64,000 nucleotides of DNA. It comes from Metellina segmentata. Its lineage: Eukaryota > Arthropoda > Arachnida > Araneae > Tetragnathidae. Under the pieces are notes generated by a model that did no database searches, was not told the origin of the DNA, and saw only the letters and a program-made list of their open reading frames with translations. The stretch spans positions 82,888,931 to 82,952,930 of the forward strand of contig OX375872.1 in the NCBI GenBank assembly GCA_947359465.1, given 5' to 3'. Shown here piece after piece: positions 47,661 to 59,096 of this stretch (position 1 is its first letter; the number at the start of each line of letters is the position of its first letter). The translations under genes and the position numbers were made by a program.

Positions 47661-48103
47661 TAAATATTATATAATAAAAGGAAGTGTTTTTGTCTTTTTT
47701 CTGCATGCAAAATCCTGACAAATCTATGGCACCTACAGCAATGGGATTTGGCATACAGGTAGTCCGAATTTTTTACAATTTTTGGGTGCGGCGAATTTTA
47801 AAATTTAATCTAGGATATTTTAGAGGAATTTAATTATTATTGTTTTCCTTGGTATGACAACTGCATAAAGATATGACATATTCTAAATGTAATTTTTTAC
47901 GTTTTCATTTGATTCTCCGAGGAACAATTTCTCAGCAGATGAACAAAACAAATAAAAAGTTTTAAATAGAGTTTATGTAGTTCTTTTTCTATCTCCTAGA
48001 GATTCGCTTGACGCTTTCCTTTCATAATATTGTGTGGCGTATCATATGGCGAGAGAGGGATCACCGGTCGACAGGGTTGAACAAAAAGAGGAACTCTCTA
48101 GGA
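47661..48103. other. Element-start-like repeat and hAT flank
   Basis: 47668-47735 (taataaaaggaagtgttttt, atcctgacaaatctatggca) resembles 17030-17095. 47998-48103 is the inverted copy of the flank right of hAT copy A. Confidence 0.45.
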
Positions 48104-48789
48104 CAAGGATGGCGAACCTATGACCCGCGGGTCAGACACTGACCCACGCAAGCTTTTTAAATGACCCACGCGTTGATTTTTTATAAACTTACCATCATTT
48201 CATCACATACATAAAGAATTTGAATTATTTTTCGAAACCCTCTTTTAAAAAATATGTAGAAAATACAAGTGATAATAAAGAACTTAAAAATGAAAAATAA
48301 AATGCACAAATTTGAGTAAATGTTTTTGTAAAATGTTTTAGATTTATTGATTATACATACTGATGCTTTAAGATTAATATGAATGCTGATTGAGTAGAAT
48401 ATGTAAATTTATAAAAACCGCTTTAGAATGAACAGATGTGGTAAATACTAATAATAAAGACATATTAATCAAGTCCCCGTTCACATGAGGATCGTAAAAC
48501 GCGCGTTTTTCGAGGCTAGCGAGGTTCCGCTTTTCAAGGTCACAAAGATAGTAACTTGAATTAGAGGAATAAAAAAACCATAATAAATGACAATTTGCAC
48601 AATTATTAGTGGAAGTGGAGTGCTAGTATTCGTATTCAAGGATTTTGATACAACAATGTTCGATGGCTCAATTCCGATCAAGTTCTTAATTGGTTTGTTA
48701 TTTTATTAGAAGAAATTAAGCTCTTTTTGAATGAAAAATAAACAATAATTTTGACGAATTTTCAAATATAGATTGGTTAAATAATTTTA

Positions 48790-49560
48790 TGTTTTTATGC
48801 GACATCACACCCAGCATTTTAATGAACTGAATAAAAAACTTCAAGGAAATGGACAAATTGTTTTAATGATGTTTGAGAATATTAGGATATTTATGACGAA
48901 ACTGGACATTTTTACTAGGGATTTGGAAATGAAAATACTGAAATATTTTCCTCAATTACAAAAACATTTTCAAAACACAACAACAATGGAAAATACTCTT
49001 GACGTTCACGAAAATGCAATCCAAAAATATTTAATGATTATACAGTAAATAAAACAAGCCTTTGAGGATAGATTTAATCAATTTAAATTATAGAAAATAC
49101 ATTTCACTTTATTTTATACAAAACAAAATTCGAAACAATGAAGGTAAACGAATTTAAGAGGCTAAGTATCCATGTCAGAAATGGAATTAGTTGAATTTCA
49201 AATCAGCATAGTTTGGAAAAATAAATCTGATTACTTGATTTCCGAAGTAGAAGGGAGTGTCTAAAATTAGTGCTAGTTAGAATGATCACACTCTAATATT
49301 ATATTAAACGTATGGGATTCTTTACCAAATAATTTTATATCAATGAAGAAACTTGCTAATGCTCTTTTAACGATTATTTGGATCTGCATATTCATGTGAA
49401 AAATTGTTTTCTTTGATGAATTTTGTAAAGTCTACCAATAGAAATAGACTCGGAAATGAATTGACTGCAAAATGGCTTTAAACTAATAAATACTGAATAT
49501 GTACCCAATATTAAGAAATTATCTGTCAAAAACAACAACAGTTTTCTCATTAAATATTCT
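48790..49560 (+). pseudogene. hAT transposase C-terminal half, copy B
   Basis: Reads HHTQHFNELNKKLQGNGQIV, FTRDLEMKILKYFPQLQKHF, then EFQISIVWKNKSDYLISEVE, FWDSLPNNFISMKKLANALL and a worn C-terminal dimerisation block. This is the same family as copy A. Its 83-codon frame at 48797-49048 bridges the frameshift present in copy A. Several stops follow 49048. Confidence 0.78.
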
Positions 49561-49594
49561 TTAACTTTATTGTACATACACCTGTAACTATGTA

Positions 49595-50902
49595 CAAGTG
49601 TTGTTCAAATGAAAAGGTACGAAACGACACTGTGGGTATAATGAAGACTTTATTCAAAGTATACACCATAGGCCTGAGCACAACGATCCCATTGATTAAC
49701 GAGCCGAAGGATTCCTTGTTTTCAGAATTCCTGTGGCCGTGACGAGACCCAATCCTTCACAGCGTCCTTGAATTTGTCGTCCGAGTTGAAGCGCTTCCCT
49801 TTCAGATGTTTTTTCAGGGGACCAAACACATGGAAATCGCAGGGTAACATGACCGGGCTGAAGGGCGGATGGTCAATCTGCTCCCATTTGAACTTGGCCA
49901 GTTCCGCGTGTGTGACCCTGGAGACGTGTGGACGCGCGTTATCATGGAGCAGAACCACACCCTCCGTGAGCAGAACCGGTCTTTTGTTCTTGATGGACCT
50001 GTGTAGGCTTCGGAGTGTCTCACAGTACACATCGGAGTTAATGGTTCTTCTGTGCTCGAGGAATTCAACAAGTAGCGGACCTTGGACGTCGAAAAAGACG
50101 GTGAGCAACACCTTCCCTGCTGACGCCTCAGCTTTGAACTTTTTAGGGGGAGGTGACGACGCATGCTTCCACTGTATGCTGTCTCGCCTTGTCTCTGGTT
50201 CGTAGTGATGGCACCAGATCTCATCACCTGTGACGATCCGCTCCAGGAAAGAGGGGTCTTCATGATACCGAAACAGATGTTGAATTGCTAGCCTCATACA
50301 CTGTTCCTTTTGCTGGTCGGTGATCTGCTTCGGAACCCACTGCGCGCACACCTTCCGATAACGCAACCTGTCGTGAACAATTGTCATCACTGTTCAAACG
50401 CTGACATCTACCTTCACCGCCAACATGCCGACAACCTTGTCGATGAGATCGGATGTGATGACTGTGTTTGCCTGCCTGGCATGGTCTCGGGTCTTTAACC
50501 AAACTCTCACGGCCTGTACGAAAACGGGCACTCCTTTTCTCACTGACTTGTCGGACACACAGTCTTCCCCGTATACGGTCACTATCCGGCGATTAATAAC
50601 GGCCGGTTTAACACCTTCCGCGGTCAGAAATCGGATAACGTCTCGCTGCTCCTCAATCGTCGAATTTTGCAATGTGAACGCCATCCTGTCCTCACACGCA
50701 TTGTCGCGTCAATTGGACGGCACTCTTTATAAGAGCCTCTGTTCTTTCCTGCGCATGCGGGTGCCAACGCATGCTCCGATCCACGCCGGAGATTCCAATC
50801 ACATCCCCAGATGTCTCACTACGTTCTCCTATAGCGGCATAGGCAAATATGTTAACGGTTACGTTATTAAGACGTTTCGTACCTTTTTTTGAACACCCCT
50901 TG
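49595..50902 (-). mobile_element. mariner transposon, complete ends
   Basis: 1308 bp, flanked by TA at 49593-49594 and 50903-50904. In element orientation the ends are CAAGGGGTGTTCAAAAAAAG and, inverted, CAAGTGTTGTTCAAATGAAA, continuing into the shared GGTACGAAACG. Only the transposase lies inside. It is inserted in hAT copy B. Confidence 0.93.
49722..50684 (-). pseudogene. mariner transposase, one nonsense codon
   Basis: From the ATG at 50684 the frame is open for 96 codons (IEEQRDVIRFLTAEGVKPAV, VYGEDCVSDKSVRKG: N-terminal helix-turn-helix), meets one TGA at 50394-50396, and is then open in the same frame for another 223 codons. The DD34D catalytic set is intact: first D in IVTGDEIWCHHYEPE, second in VLLHDNARPHVS, third in PVMLPCDFHVFGPLKKHL. 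The W-V-P-K/R-x-(L/I)-T linker (CAQWVPKQIT) follows the stop. About 320 codons in all, slightly below the usual 345. The nearly intact frame suggests a young insertion. Confidence 0.92.
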
Positions 50903-51187
50903 TATATATATTGTTTTTTCCCTTGTTGATTAAAAACTCAATGCAGGGAGCTGGGCATGATTTCACCCCTTTTATATCTATTTTTTGCCCTTCACTTGCA
51001 AAAAGTAAAAGTTGTAAAACAAAAAGGAATCGTTAACTCTTTAAATGATTAAGAAATTGAGAACCGAAAAAAGTAGTTTTTTACCATGCTCCTTTCCCCT
51101 AGTCCAAGTGACCCACGAGCTAGTACTAAAAAAATAATGAACAAAATTAGACCAACTTCTGAAAAAGGTTCGCCGTCCCTGTCCTAG

Positions 51188-51650
51188 ATCGTTAAAGATC
51201 GATAAAAAATTTCAACGGGTTTGAAATCTGCGGAAAATTTCACATCAGATCGATACCTAAAATTATGATTGTCTTTAAATAAATAATTTTTAAATTGAAA
51301 TTTTTATATTTTTCCAATACGACGGGCAACAGAATGACCCTCGTTTGATTCGAGAAATCACAGATTTTATTTCCTGCGCTCAGCAAAACAGATAAAAAAC
51401 ATTTTGACTGGCAATGTTTAGTTCTTTTTTGTAAAATCAGGATCGTTAAAGATAGTTTGAAAATTTTTAACGGTTTTAATATCTGCGAAAATTTTACACC
51501 AGAACGATACCATGCATTTCATTTTCTTTTAATAAATAATTTTTCAATTAAATATTCATATTTTCGCAAGAGATTGTGACGCCACGTCGATTGGATCTCT
51601 TTGGAATTGGAATTTGGCCGAATTCGAGAATGACGAGGCCACAGAGGACG
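51188..51650 (+). repeat. Dispersed ~240-bp repeat, two tandem units
   Basis: Units from about 51188 and 51430. Both have cgttaaagat, tctgcggaaaattt or tctgcgaaaatttt, cagaTcgatacc and aataaataatttttaaatt. The second continues into gcaagagattgtgacgccac as at 29180. Confidence 0.7.
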
Positions 51651-52286
51651 GATTACGCTTTTATGTGAATTTTAAAAATTTAGCGTGGTATACCGGTTTT
51701 GAAAGGTAAGATGTCATATTCTATGTCAAAAGTCAATTCACTCATCTGATGACTGAGTATGTTGAGAAAATTGAGTATGAATTGAAGTAGAAAGTTATTG
51801 GAATGAAAAATGAACTGTAATGATGAATTTTTTATTGCAAGCTCAAAATTCCATTGGAATGGCATGTTCTGGGGATGCTATAACACTTGTTCTACGCTGT
51901 TCATAGAGAAAGTTTCATTTTCTTGTGTTATGTATAAATTCTTTTTGTGTGCTAGGAATATACCTATGAAATCTTCTATCAATGCTCAGAGAATTTGAAA
52001 ATTGAGAATTTTAGATTGCAAGTTTTTGTGTTTTGTCTCATTTATAATATTTACTCACAAACAACATTATTTTCAAATAGGGTTATTTTTACAAGCTAAA
52101 TACTAATGAAAAGTAATAATTTTTTTATAATGCTATTCCTTTAATTTTATTTTTTATAATAGACATGATTTTTTCTGAATTATTAAATTTGAACTGATTA
52201 GTTATTTTGTATAAAAAGATTCATATATGATCAATGTATGCATGAACAATTTTGACATGTGTATGATTTGAAATATTTTATACACT
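51651..52286. other. AT-rich non-coding stretch
   Basis: No supported feature. Confidence 0.25.
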
Positions 52287-52303
52287 AGGGGGCTCCGCCC
52301 CCT
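52287..52303. other. GC-rich hairpin
   Basis: AGGGGGC-TCC-GCCCCCT forms a perfect 7-bp stem with a 3-base loop in AT-rich surroundings, followed by tgctcgcttacg. Similar hairpins mark ends of some rolling-circle or Penelope-type elements; the element is not identified. Confidence 0.6.
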
Positions 52304-52440
52304 GCTCGCTTACGTTCCCCAATCCCCGGCTTCGCAAACCAACACTCCTTTTGCAAGCGTCTTTCCGGGCAATGACGTCACAAGGCCAGCTAAAACGATC
52401 TAACGTTTCATCTACGCGATGAAAAATTTGTACCACGAAA

Positions 52441-52780
52441 TTATACTTTTTATCGCATCGAATTTATTTATGAACCAATTGTAAAAATAATTATACCATA
52501 AGAAAGAGCGCATTCTAAGCTTTCAAGTGGTATTTTCAAATTTTAAAACTAATAGTATAAAGCTATAGATATGACAGTTTTTTTTGTATCGGAAATTACG
52601 ATCTTAAAATTCCGAAATTTGTTATGACCAACTTTTAATCGCATCGAATTTATTTATTAACCAATTTCAAAAATGATTATACCATAAGAAAGAGTACATT
52701 CTAATGTTTCCAGTGATGTTTTCAAATTTAAATAACTATTTAATAGTATTAAGCTATAGATATGGGAGCTTTAACAAAAA
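52441..52780. repeat. 186-bp tandem duplication
   Basis: atcgcatcgaatttatttat...ccataagaaagag...agtattaagctatagatatg occurs at 52452 and 52638 with moderate divergence. Confidence 0.8.
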
Positions 52781-54509
52781 AATAACGAAAATGTCCCGAT
52801 TTTCAAAAAAAAGTATTAACATCAACCAAATTGAAATTTCTAAAACAACTTGGCGAGGTGCAAAAATTCACTTTGAGAAGTACTCTAAAAAAATACCCAT
52901 GGCTGAAGACTGAACATTTGTACGTGTTTTGCGCACTCGCGTTAGAAATTTCGAAAAAAAAGCGCAATTTCATTAAAGCAGTATTTTATAGAGTATCAGA
53001 AAAAAAAATATTCTCCATCTTGTTCCTTGTACAATTTTGAACAAACCATGGAAATTTAGAAGTTTTCTGATCCGTACTTTCTCGCGAAATACTTTATCCG
53101 TACTTTATCGCGAATTCTCGTCTGAGAACCGGGCAAAAAATTGCGAGGTTTCAATACTGGGGCTGCAACTTTTTAATATATAGAAGAAAAATGAGTGTGG
53201 TGTGTCTGGGATCCAACAAACTTATTTATCTTTGTTCAAAATTTTCACGTCACTGGTTATGGGTTACAATCAAAGTAATCTAAACTGGCTTAGAACCAGA
53301 TGGAAGAATTTTCGCTGTTCTATCATGTGATTTACTTTGCTAATTCAGTGATCAGATGGCAAAATGTTATAAATAATTTTTCCCAAAAAAATTGAGTAAG
53401 TCCCATCCCGGAGTCTGGTTTGTCAATGTTTAGAAGGTGGCAAAATGTCGTAAGTTTCCTCTTTCGGTTTATGAGTAAACAAAGGTGAAAAATTGTAATA
53501 AGTCAAAAACCACAGATTTTGTCATCTGAGCACAGAATTTCTGTTGCTTTTTAATCTTTCAAAAATTTGCCCAATTAAATTTCCTGTTACAATAATGTTA
53601 TTGATAATATATATTAATGTTTAACATAAAAATCAAAACTACCTAGAAACTTAACTGATTTCATTACCTAACGTCCAAGAAATTTAGAATTGTACAGGCA
53701 AGAAAATAATTTCAAAACCATAAAAATTCGATTATTTTAATTTTAAAAAATCATGCTTTTTTCATACCGATATATAATGATAAATTTGCAATAAGTCATA
53801 AAACAGAAATTTCTACAAGTGTATAAGTTTGTTTTATTTATTCTAACACTTACTCGAACATGGTACTCACAGATTTTTTTGCAGAACTAATCTTTCGTAC
53901 ACCTAAAACTATAGGTACTGTCTTCTGGTTTTTGTGTGAATTCATTAATAATAAAGTTATTTTCTAATAAAAACATATGTATAAAGTGTAATTTAAAACA
54001 AATTCAGAAGGTTTTAATGTTTTAAAGACAATTTTGAAAAATGTTTGATTTGGACAATTTTGCATAAAATGAAAAATAGTCCAAATTTTAAACTTTTCAT
54101 CATTAGGTTTCTACTTTTTAGATTTAACCAATTATTTAAGAAGTATTTTATATCAAATACAATATTAAAACAAGTTACAAAAAATGTATGATGCAGTCCT
54201 TTCAGTGCACAACTGGAAATTTGAAGTAGTGGTCATTTAGGTGTTACAACTAACAAACTAGGATCAGGGGCAGTCAAGTAATGTGCAAAAGCAGCCTCAC
54301 TAATTACAAATCTTAATAAGATGCAAAATATAACACAAATTTATTTTGTTTCTTCAAAAAGTTTTCCAATAAAAAAAAATTTAATGTCAGTATTTAGTAG
54401 ATCCTAGAGCGAATTGATCTTTATGCATTTCAAAAAGCAATGTGAACTAACATCAAAAGAATAGTGCATATAAATAGAAGCAAATGATTTAATATTTTTA
54501 GTTACCAAC
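52781..54509. other. AT-rich non-coding stretch
   Basis: No supported gene. Confidence 0.25.
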
Positions 54510-54572
54510 CTCAAAGTCTTCTGGGTAGTATTCCAGATCAAGCAGATTCAACAGAATGTACCATTTGGAAAA
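54510..54572 (-). CDS. Candidate exon, unknown protein
   Basis: Minus strand: acceptor TTTCCTACTAG, then 21 codons in the only open frame (FSKWYILLNLLDLEYYPEDF), then donor GTTGGT. The peptide is hydrophobic then acidic and looks protein-like. Joined to the candidate at 54636-54719 the phase is off by one, so one of the two is wrong, or another exon lies between in the transcript, or the locus is broken. Confidence 0.3.
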
Positions 54573-54635
54573 CTAGTAGGAAATAGAAATATATTATAAA
54601 TAATAAAGAAAGCGAATGCAATTATTGTTTTTTAC

Positions 54636-54719
54636 CTGGATTTAATCATTGCTTGTAATTTTTCTCCATTTGGATTTCGAAGTTGAATCAACCGATCGAA
54701 TACCAACGTGGTACATATT
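54636..54719 (-). CDS. Candidate exon, unknown protein
   Basis: Minus strand: acceptor TTTGTTGTCTCGCAG at 54720-54734, donor GTAAAA at 54630-54635. The open frame reads ICTTLVFDRLIQLRNPNGEK and LQAMIKS. The same frame is also open upstream of the acceptor for some 20 codons (AFLFWQNGFPLLSRR), so it may be longer or first. Inverted CCAAT motifs lie at about 54795-54800 and 54870. Not recognised. Confidence 0.3.
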
Positions 54720-54779
54720 CTGCGAGACAACAAAGGAAAACCATTTTGCCAAAATAAAAATGCGGTGCGGTACGCTACG

Positions 54780-55825
54780 CAAGGGTTGCTTATTTGATTG
54801 GCCACAGAATTAGAATGGCGACAAAATTAGTGATATCGCCAAAGTCTACTGCCATGTCAAGTGGACCAATCAGATCACCAGGGTTCATTACTGGCGGCTG
54901 ACGAAAGTTCAACACCACACTGAGAGGAACAAGTAAACAAAAATTTTCCATCCAATTTTCTGATTCTGTCAAAGCAAAATCCACACTGTGAACCTTTGCA
55001 CATATGGAATTGAAAATGAGGAAGGCACAGATAAGCAATACAATTTATGGAAAACAAACTTGCCCTTCACTCACTCTAACTCCATACCATTTCTCCGCTG
55101 TTTCGGTTGTCATTATGATTATTTGCTCCCGCTAGCTCCCTTCGCCTCATCGTATGTTAAGTGCGGGTAATTGCATCCACGTAGGCCATAATTTTGTATT
55201 TTAACTGACCCACAGCATTAAAATCGAAAAGAATGGAGCGTCCAAAGTGATGCTAAAGGAGCGTTTGAAAGCGATGTTAACGGAAATCACAGAGCGATTC
55301 AAAAAACGCACGTGCAAACGAAGGGAAGTGGAAAAGGAATGGTATTTGAAAATAACGGTCGAAAAGGAGTGGGTGGTGTTTGTAAAAACCGGGGTGAAGG
55401 GACTGGGTTAGGGTTGCCATTAATAAAAGATAGCTAAAATCCAATACATTTGGCAATATTAGCGTGTTTGGCGACAAAAATCAAAATTGCCACGATATCA
55501 AGGTTTTCAAATATAGTGTTGCCAAAAAAATTATTTGGCGATCCGGGTACCAGATTTAGAGGGAAATCTAGGGGGACCGTATAGTAAAGGTTATCTCAAA
55601 TTCCTTAAGGCCTAAGTCTTACAGTTCAGCTAATTTGTCATACCAGGTTTCACTTTAACCATGCACACACATTTTATAAACAATTTTAGTAAGAATTCAA
55701 AAGCAAAAAAAAGGGAATAATTATTGAACTACAGCATCAATATTTATGGCTTAGAAAAAGAACGTTTAGAAATGTCATTTTAAAGCAAAATGATACGATA
55801 CGTGATACAAATGGTAAGTAATTGG
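54780..55825. other. Non-coding stretch with a segment shared with 29.4 kb
   Basis: 54975-55045 matches 29425-29500. CCAAT motifs near 54797 and 54870 on the minus strand could be promoter elements for the candidate exons to the left. Confidence 0.35.
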
Positions 55826-56105
55826 AAATTAACGTCGTACTAGAGCAACACAGCGGGCTATTGACGACGGTACGGTATCAATCCCTAAAGGGAGAGATTC
55901 GAGGACAACACCTCGTAATTTTGAACCACGGTCAGATGACGAAGCAACACCTGAGTTGGCACCCCACTCTTCAAACTTCTACAGCAACTCAATGTGATGA
56001 CTTTCGGCCACGACAGATTTAATGTGCACCAGTCGCCTCTACACCATACGCTTACAAACATCCAGGCCGGAACCGGATTTGAACCAGTAACTTTCCGATC
56101 TAGAA
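55826..56105 (-). mobile_element. tRNA-derived SINE, near full length
   Basis: Same order as 31546-31862 in the same orientation: attaacgtcgtactagagca, cacagcgggctattgacgac, ttgaaccacggtcagatgac, caccatacgcttacaaacat, then tRNA-like ccggatttgaaccagtaact. Confidence 0.72.
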
Positions 56106-56426
56106 TACATTACAGGATAAATTAGCTTCATACCAAAAAGTCGATCTCATTGAATCGCTATTCAATAAAAAGCTGATTCAACAAAATTTTTCACTCAGTA
56201 CTGCAGTACAGGTGGCAAAAAACAGCTCACATCAATTCATGTTCTGCAGCCGAAGTGCCGAATTCCGATCAAATGCTAAATTGGTATGCTAACGCAACAT
56301 TACGGTGCAGATTTTGATTGGCAGGGTAGCCGTTGTCGAGAAATTGTCGCTTAGGTGCTTCCTCAGTCGGCACGATGAGGAAATTTTACAGCCAATCACG
56401 ATCAACACCGAAATGTTACTCAGAAT
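56106..56426. other. Non-coding stretch
   Basis: Short internal inverse similarity (cagccaatcacgatcaacac at 56390 against gattttgattggcagggtag at 56311); no gene. Confidence 0.25.
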
Positions 56427-56733
56427 CTAGTGGTAGTAAGTTGATAAATAACCCACAATCAAATACAACGAGCTATAGACGACGATGACTTGGGAGTGGA
56501 ATGAGAGCTAAACGTATGCGTGTAAATCATTACTCAATTTTTCCCGCACTACCGTGATAGTAGATTTTGCCCATGACTGAGAAAACAGGAGTGTTTCTAG
56601 CCATTCCAAGAGTAGAAAAATTGAGTATTGATTTACACGCATACGTTTTGCTCTCATTCCACTCCCAAGTCATCGTCGTCTATAGCTCGTTGTATTCGTT
56701 TAGTGTGTTATTTATCAACTTCCTACCTACTCC
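56427..56733. mobile_element. Foldback element with ~112-bp arms
   Basis: The arm 56427-56545 and the arm 56620-56733 are inverted copies, nearly identical over atacaacgagctatagacga, cgatgacttgggagtggaat and acgtatgcgtgtaaatca. The spacer is about 75 bp. Transcripts would fold into a long hairpin. Target duplications were not identified. Confidence 0.8.
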
Positions 56734-57029
56734 TCATACTTAGCTCAAATTGGCAACAGGAAGTTGGATTGTCATGGTTATGTTTATTATTTGCAGGGCG
56801 TAAAATAAACAAACTAAAGTTTGCAATTCACAAGGATCCGATCTGCTTGATTTTGACAATAATTGATTTATTTTTAAACAACAAACCAAGTTGTGGATTT
56901 TAATCGTTTTTCCTGATAATTTTTTTTTACTGTGCGAAATGCTTTAAATTATGAGGTGTTATGATGTATTTTTTAAAATTTCCGTGTGTTAATATAGAGT
57001 GAGGTTTAGTGTAAACATTATATCCAGAT

Positions 57030-57092
57030 ATGAGCACAAAAGCTTATCATACACCCGTTCGGCCCCCAGGGTCGAAAGTTTCCAAAGATACG
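57030..57092 (+). CDS. Likely first coding exon, unknown protein
   Basis: ATG at 57030 opens 21 codons, MSTKAYHTPVRPPG then SKVSKDT, ending exactly at a strong donor GTGAGT (57093-57098) in phase 0. The content (Pro, Ser, Lys, Arg) is typical of a flexible N-terminus. Upstream 30 bases are in keeping with a leader; no TATA box stands out. I could not find the next exon to the right with confidence, and I do not recognise the protein. Confidence 0.45.
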
Positions 57093-57640
57093 GTGAGTTT
57101 TAAAATTACATTTTATAAATGATTAAAATTATTACTAGCAAAATACCCGACCTTACTCGGTTTGAATTGGTTTACTCTAGATTGAAGAGATAATCAAAAT
57201 ATATAATGACTTACGTTTTTTGTAGAAAAAAAATTTATTTTAACACCTTTCGCCATCTTTATATTTTCTACAACTTACTTTGGACACAAATCCTACACAT
57301 GCATATCCATTCATGTAATACATTTCACATACATCTCACAATTGCTGTATGACAATGCTACAAAATGACGAAAGGTGATACTAAAGTTACTGCTATAAAA
57401 GACGATTTATAGGAAGATTTGGAATTCCCTTTCTTAAGTTCTTTTCATGTTCAACTCAATTAATTAAAATTACGATTTACGGCGAGTGCTCTCGCACTCA
57501 TAGTCAACAAAACAATATTTTTTTACTTGTGGCACTCTTGCCTCCGGTATGCGACATTGTGAAATTTTGCAATCTTCTCCTGTCATTATGACAACGAATT
57601 TTTTAATGTTGGAAAAAGTTCTAGTTTGGATTTTTAAACA
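57093..57640. other. Non-coding stretch (intron if the exon is real)
   Basis: 57131-57165 (ttactagcaaaatacccgac) resembles the opening of dispersed repeats seen in arthropods; not resolved. Confidence 0.25.
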
Positions 57641-57725
57641 TTACTATTCTTTCAATAACGGCATTATTCTTTAAATAACGGCATTATTCTTTAAATAACG
57701 GCATTATTCTTTCAATAATGGCATA
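57641..57725. repeat. 20-bp tandem repeat
   Basis: About four copies of gcattattctttaaataacg. Confidence 0.92.
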
Positions 57726-59093
57726 ACTACACTTAAAATTTACTGAAAATTTATACTGACTTACCTAACATTTTTAAGTCTAATACTTTGTGGTGCTGTT
57801 GCGTAGGATGAGAAGGAAAACACATTTATTAAAATAATAAATACTTAAAACAGGAAACTGCGAAATAAAACAAAATAAAAGATGTCGCAAAAAATTGTTC
57901 TAAAGATATTAATTTGTGATTCAATTTTATCTCTTGATCTCGCACAGTTGCCACAACTTACAACTAAAAGTGCATAAAATTTAGAAATGTGAAATTAATT
58001 CAGAGCGAAAGAACCAGAATAAATATCACTGCTCGCGCGATCTTGTTCATTCTCGTTTCGTTGAAAAATATCGTCTGTCCCAAATATTCGGAAATCGTTT
58101 TCATTGCGCAAAGAATAAAAATAAGACTCGAAATAAATAAAGTATCAGAGCTAAAATTTCACCATAAAATTTTTTTTTGAAAAATAATTGGTTTTCAGCA
58201 TTACTGGTAAAGCAAATGAAAGTAATCGTAATACTCAAACTATACATTCCAATTTTTCGAAAACTATCAAATTGTGGCTGATTTAAGTATACTTACTCAG
58301 GTGTTTTAGCATGAAACTCTTCTAAATATAACAATAAAAAAATGTTTAATATTGCATTCACTAAACTAATAAATAATGTATAAAATAAAACACATGGTAA
58401 AAAAATTGTCATAAGTCAAATCACTGGGATCTATTAAATTATAGTGAAGTGAACTTGTTCTGAGAAGGGAGATCTCAATTTAATTCATTGACAAACAGTA
58501 ATTTTCCACATCGAAATTAATTTAAAGTCATAAAAATTGTGGTTAATCTACTGGCTGAACAACACTACATGTACGTGAGTTATTGACCAAACTAGTCGAT
58601 TACTAGATTATAAAGCAAACTTTGATTTTAAATTTTAAGTCATTCATTTCATGATGATTGAGTGTTTGACAGTTGTTTGAGGTAAATTAACTATCGAAAA
58701 TGAAACTGTATCCATTCAATTACTAGAAAAGGTTTATGAAGCACTGTGAATAACCTACAGAAGGAATGTAAAAGGATAAATGAAAATTCAAATTTTAGTT
58801 TTAAAAGAGTGTACAAGTAATCTTCTGTTAGTCCTGAATTCTAATTTTTGATCTTGTGCTATACCTAATGAGTCCAACCTCAAAAAAGGTGCAAAACAGA
58901 AGAGATGCCATACAGCTGCTTCTAAAAGGTGTTATATTGTGAAAGGGTAAATTGAGAAAAAGATAAGAGGAAAAATGAATCAAGGCAGATTATCCCTCAA
59001 TCCTAAAGAGAAAATAATATTTCAAACTGATAAAGGAAAAAAGAAATACTTCAAAAGACTTAATTGGTGAATGGTGATGAATTTGAAAAAATC
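57726..59093. other. Non-coding stretch
   Basis: No supported gene. An open segment at about 58874-58929 (SNLKKGAKQKRCHTA) has a weak acceptor and donor and is not called. Confidence 0.25.
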
Positions 59094-59096
59094 TTA

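Larger units (their letters stand above)
48104..51181 (+). mobile_element. hAT transposon, copy B, interrupted by a mariner
   Basis: Ends CAAGGATGGCGAACC and GGTTCGCCGTCCCTG are worn forms of the copy A ends; the orientation is opposite to copy A. Without the 1308-bp mariner and one TA the length is about 1768 bp. Flanking octamers (ctctagga, tcctagat) agree only at the central CTAG. Confidence 0.8.

Noticed and set aside
49768..50892. Long plus-strand frames over the mariner
   Set aside because: They are antisense shadows of the mariner transposase.
54790..55057. 82-codon minus-strand frame
   Set aside because: No acceptor, donor or domain; part of it is a repeat shared with 29.4 kb.
58874..58929. 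Plus-strand exon-like segment SNLKKGAKQKRCHTA
   Set aside because: Weak acceptor and poor donor; may be chance.
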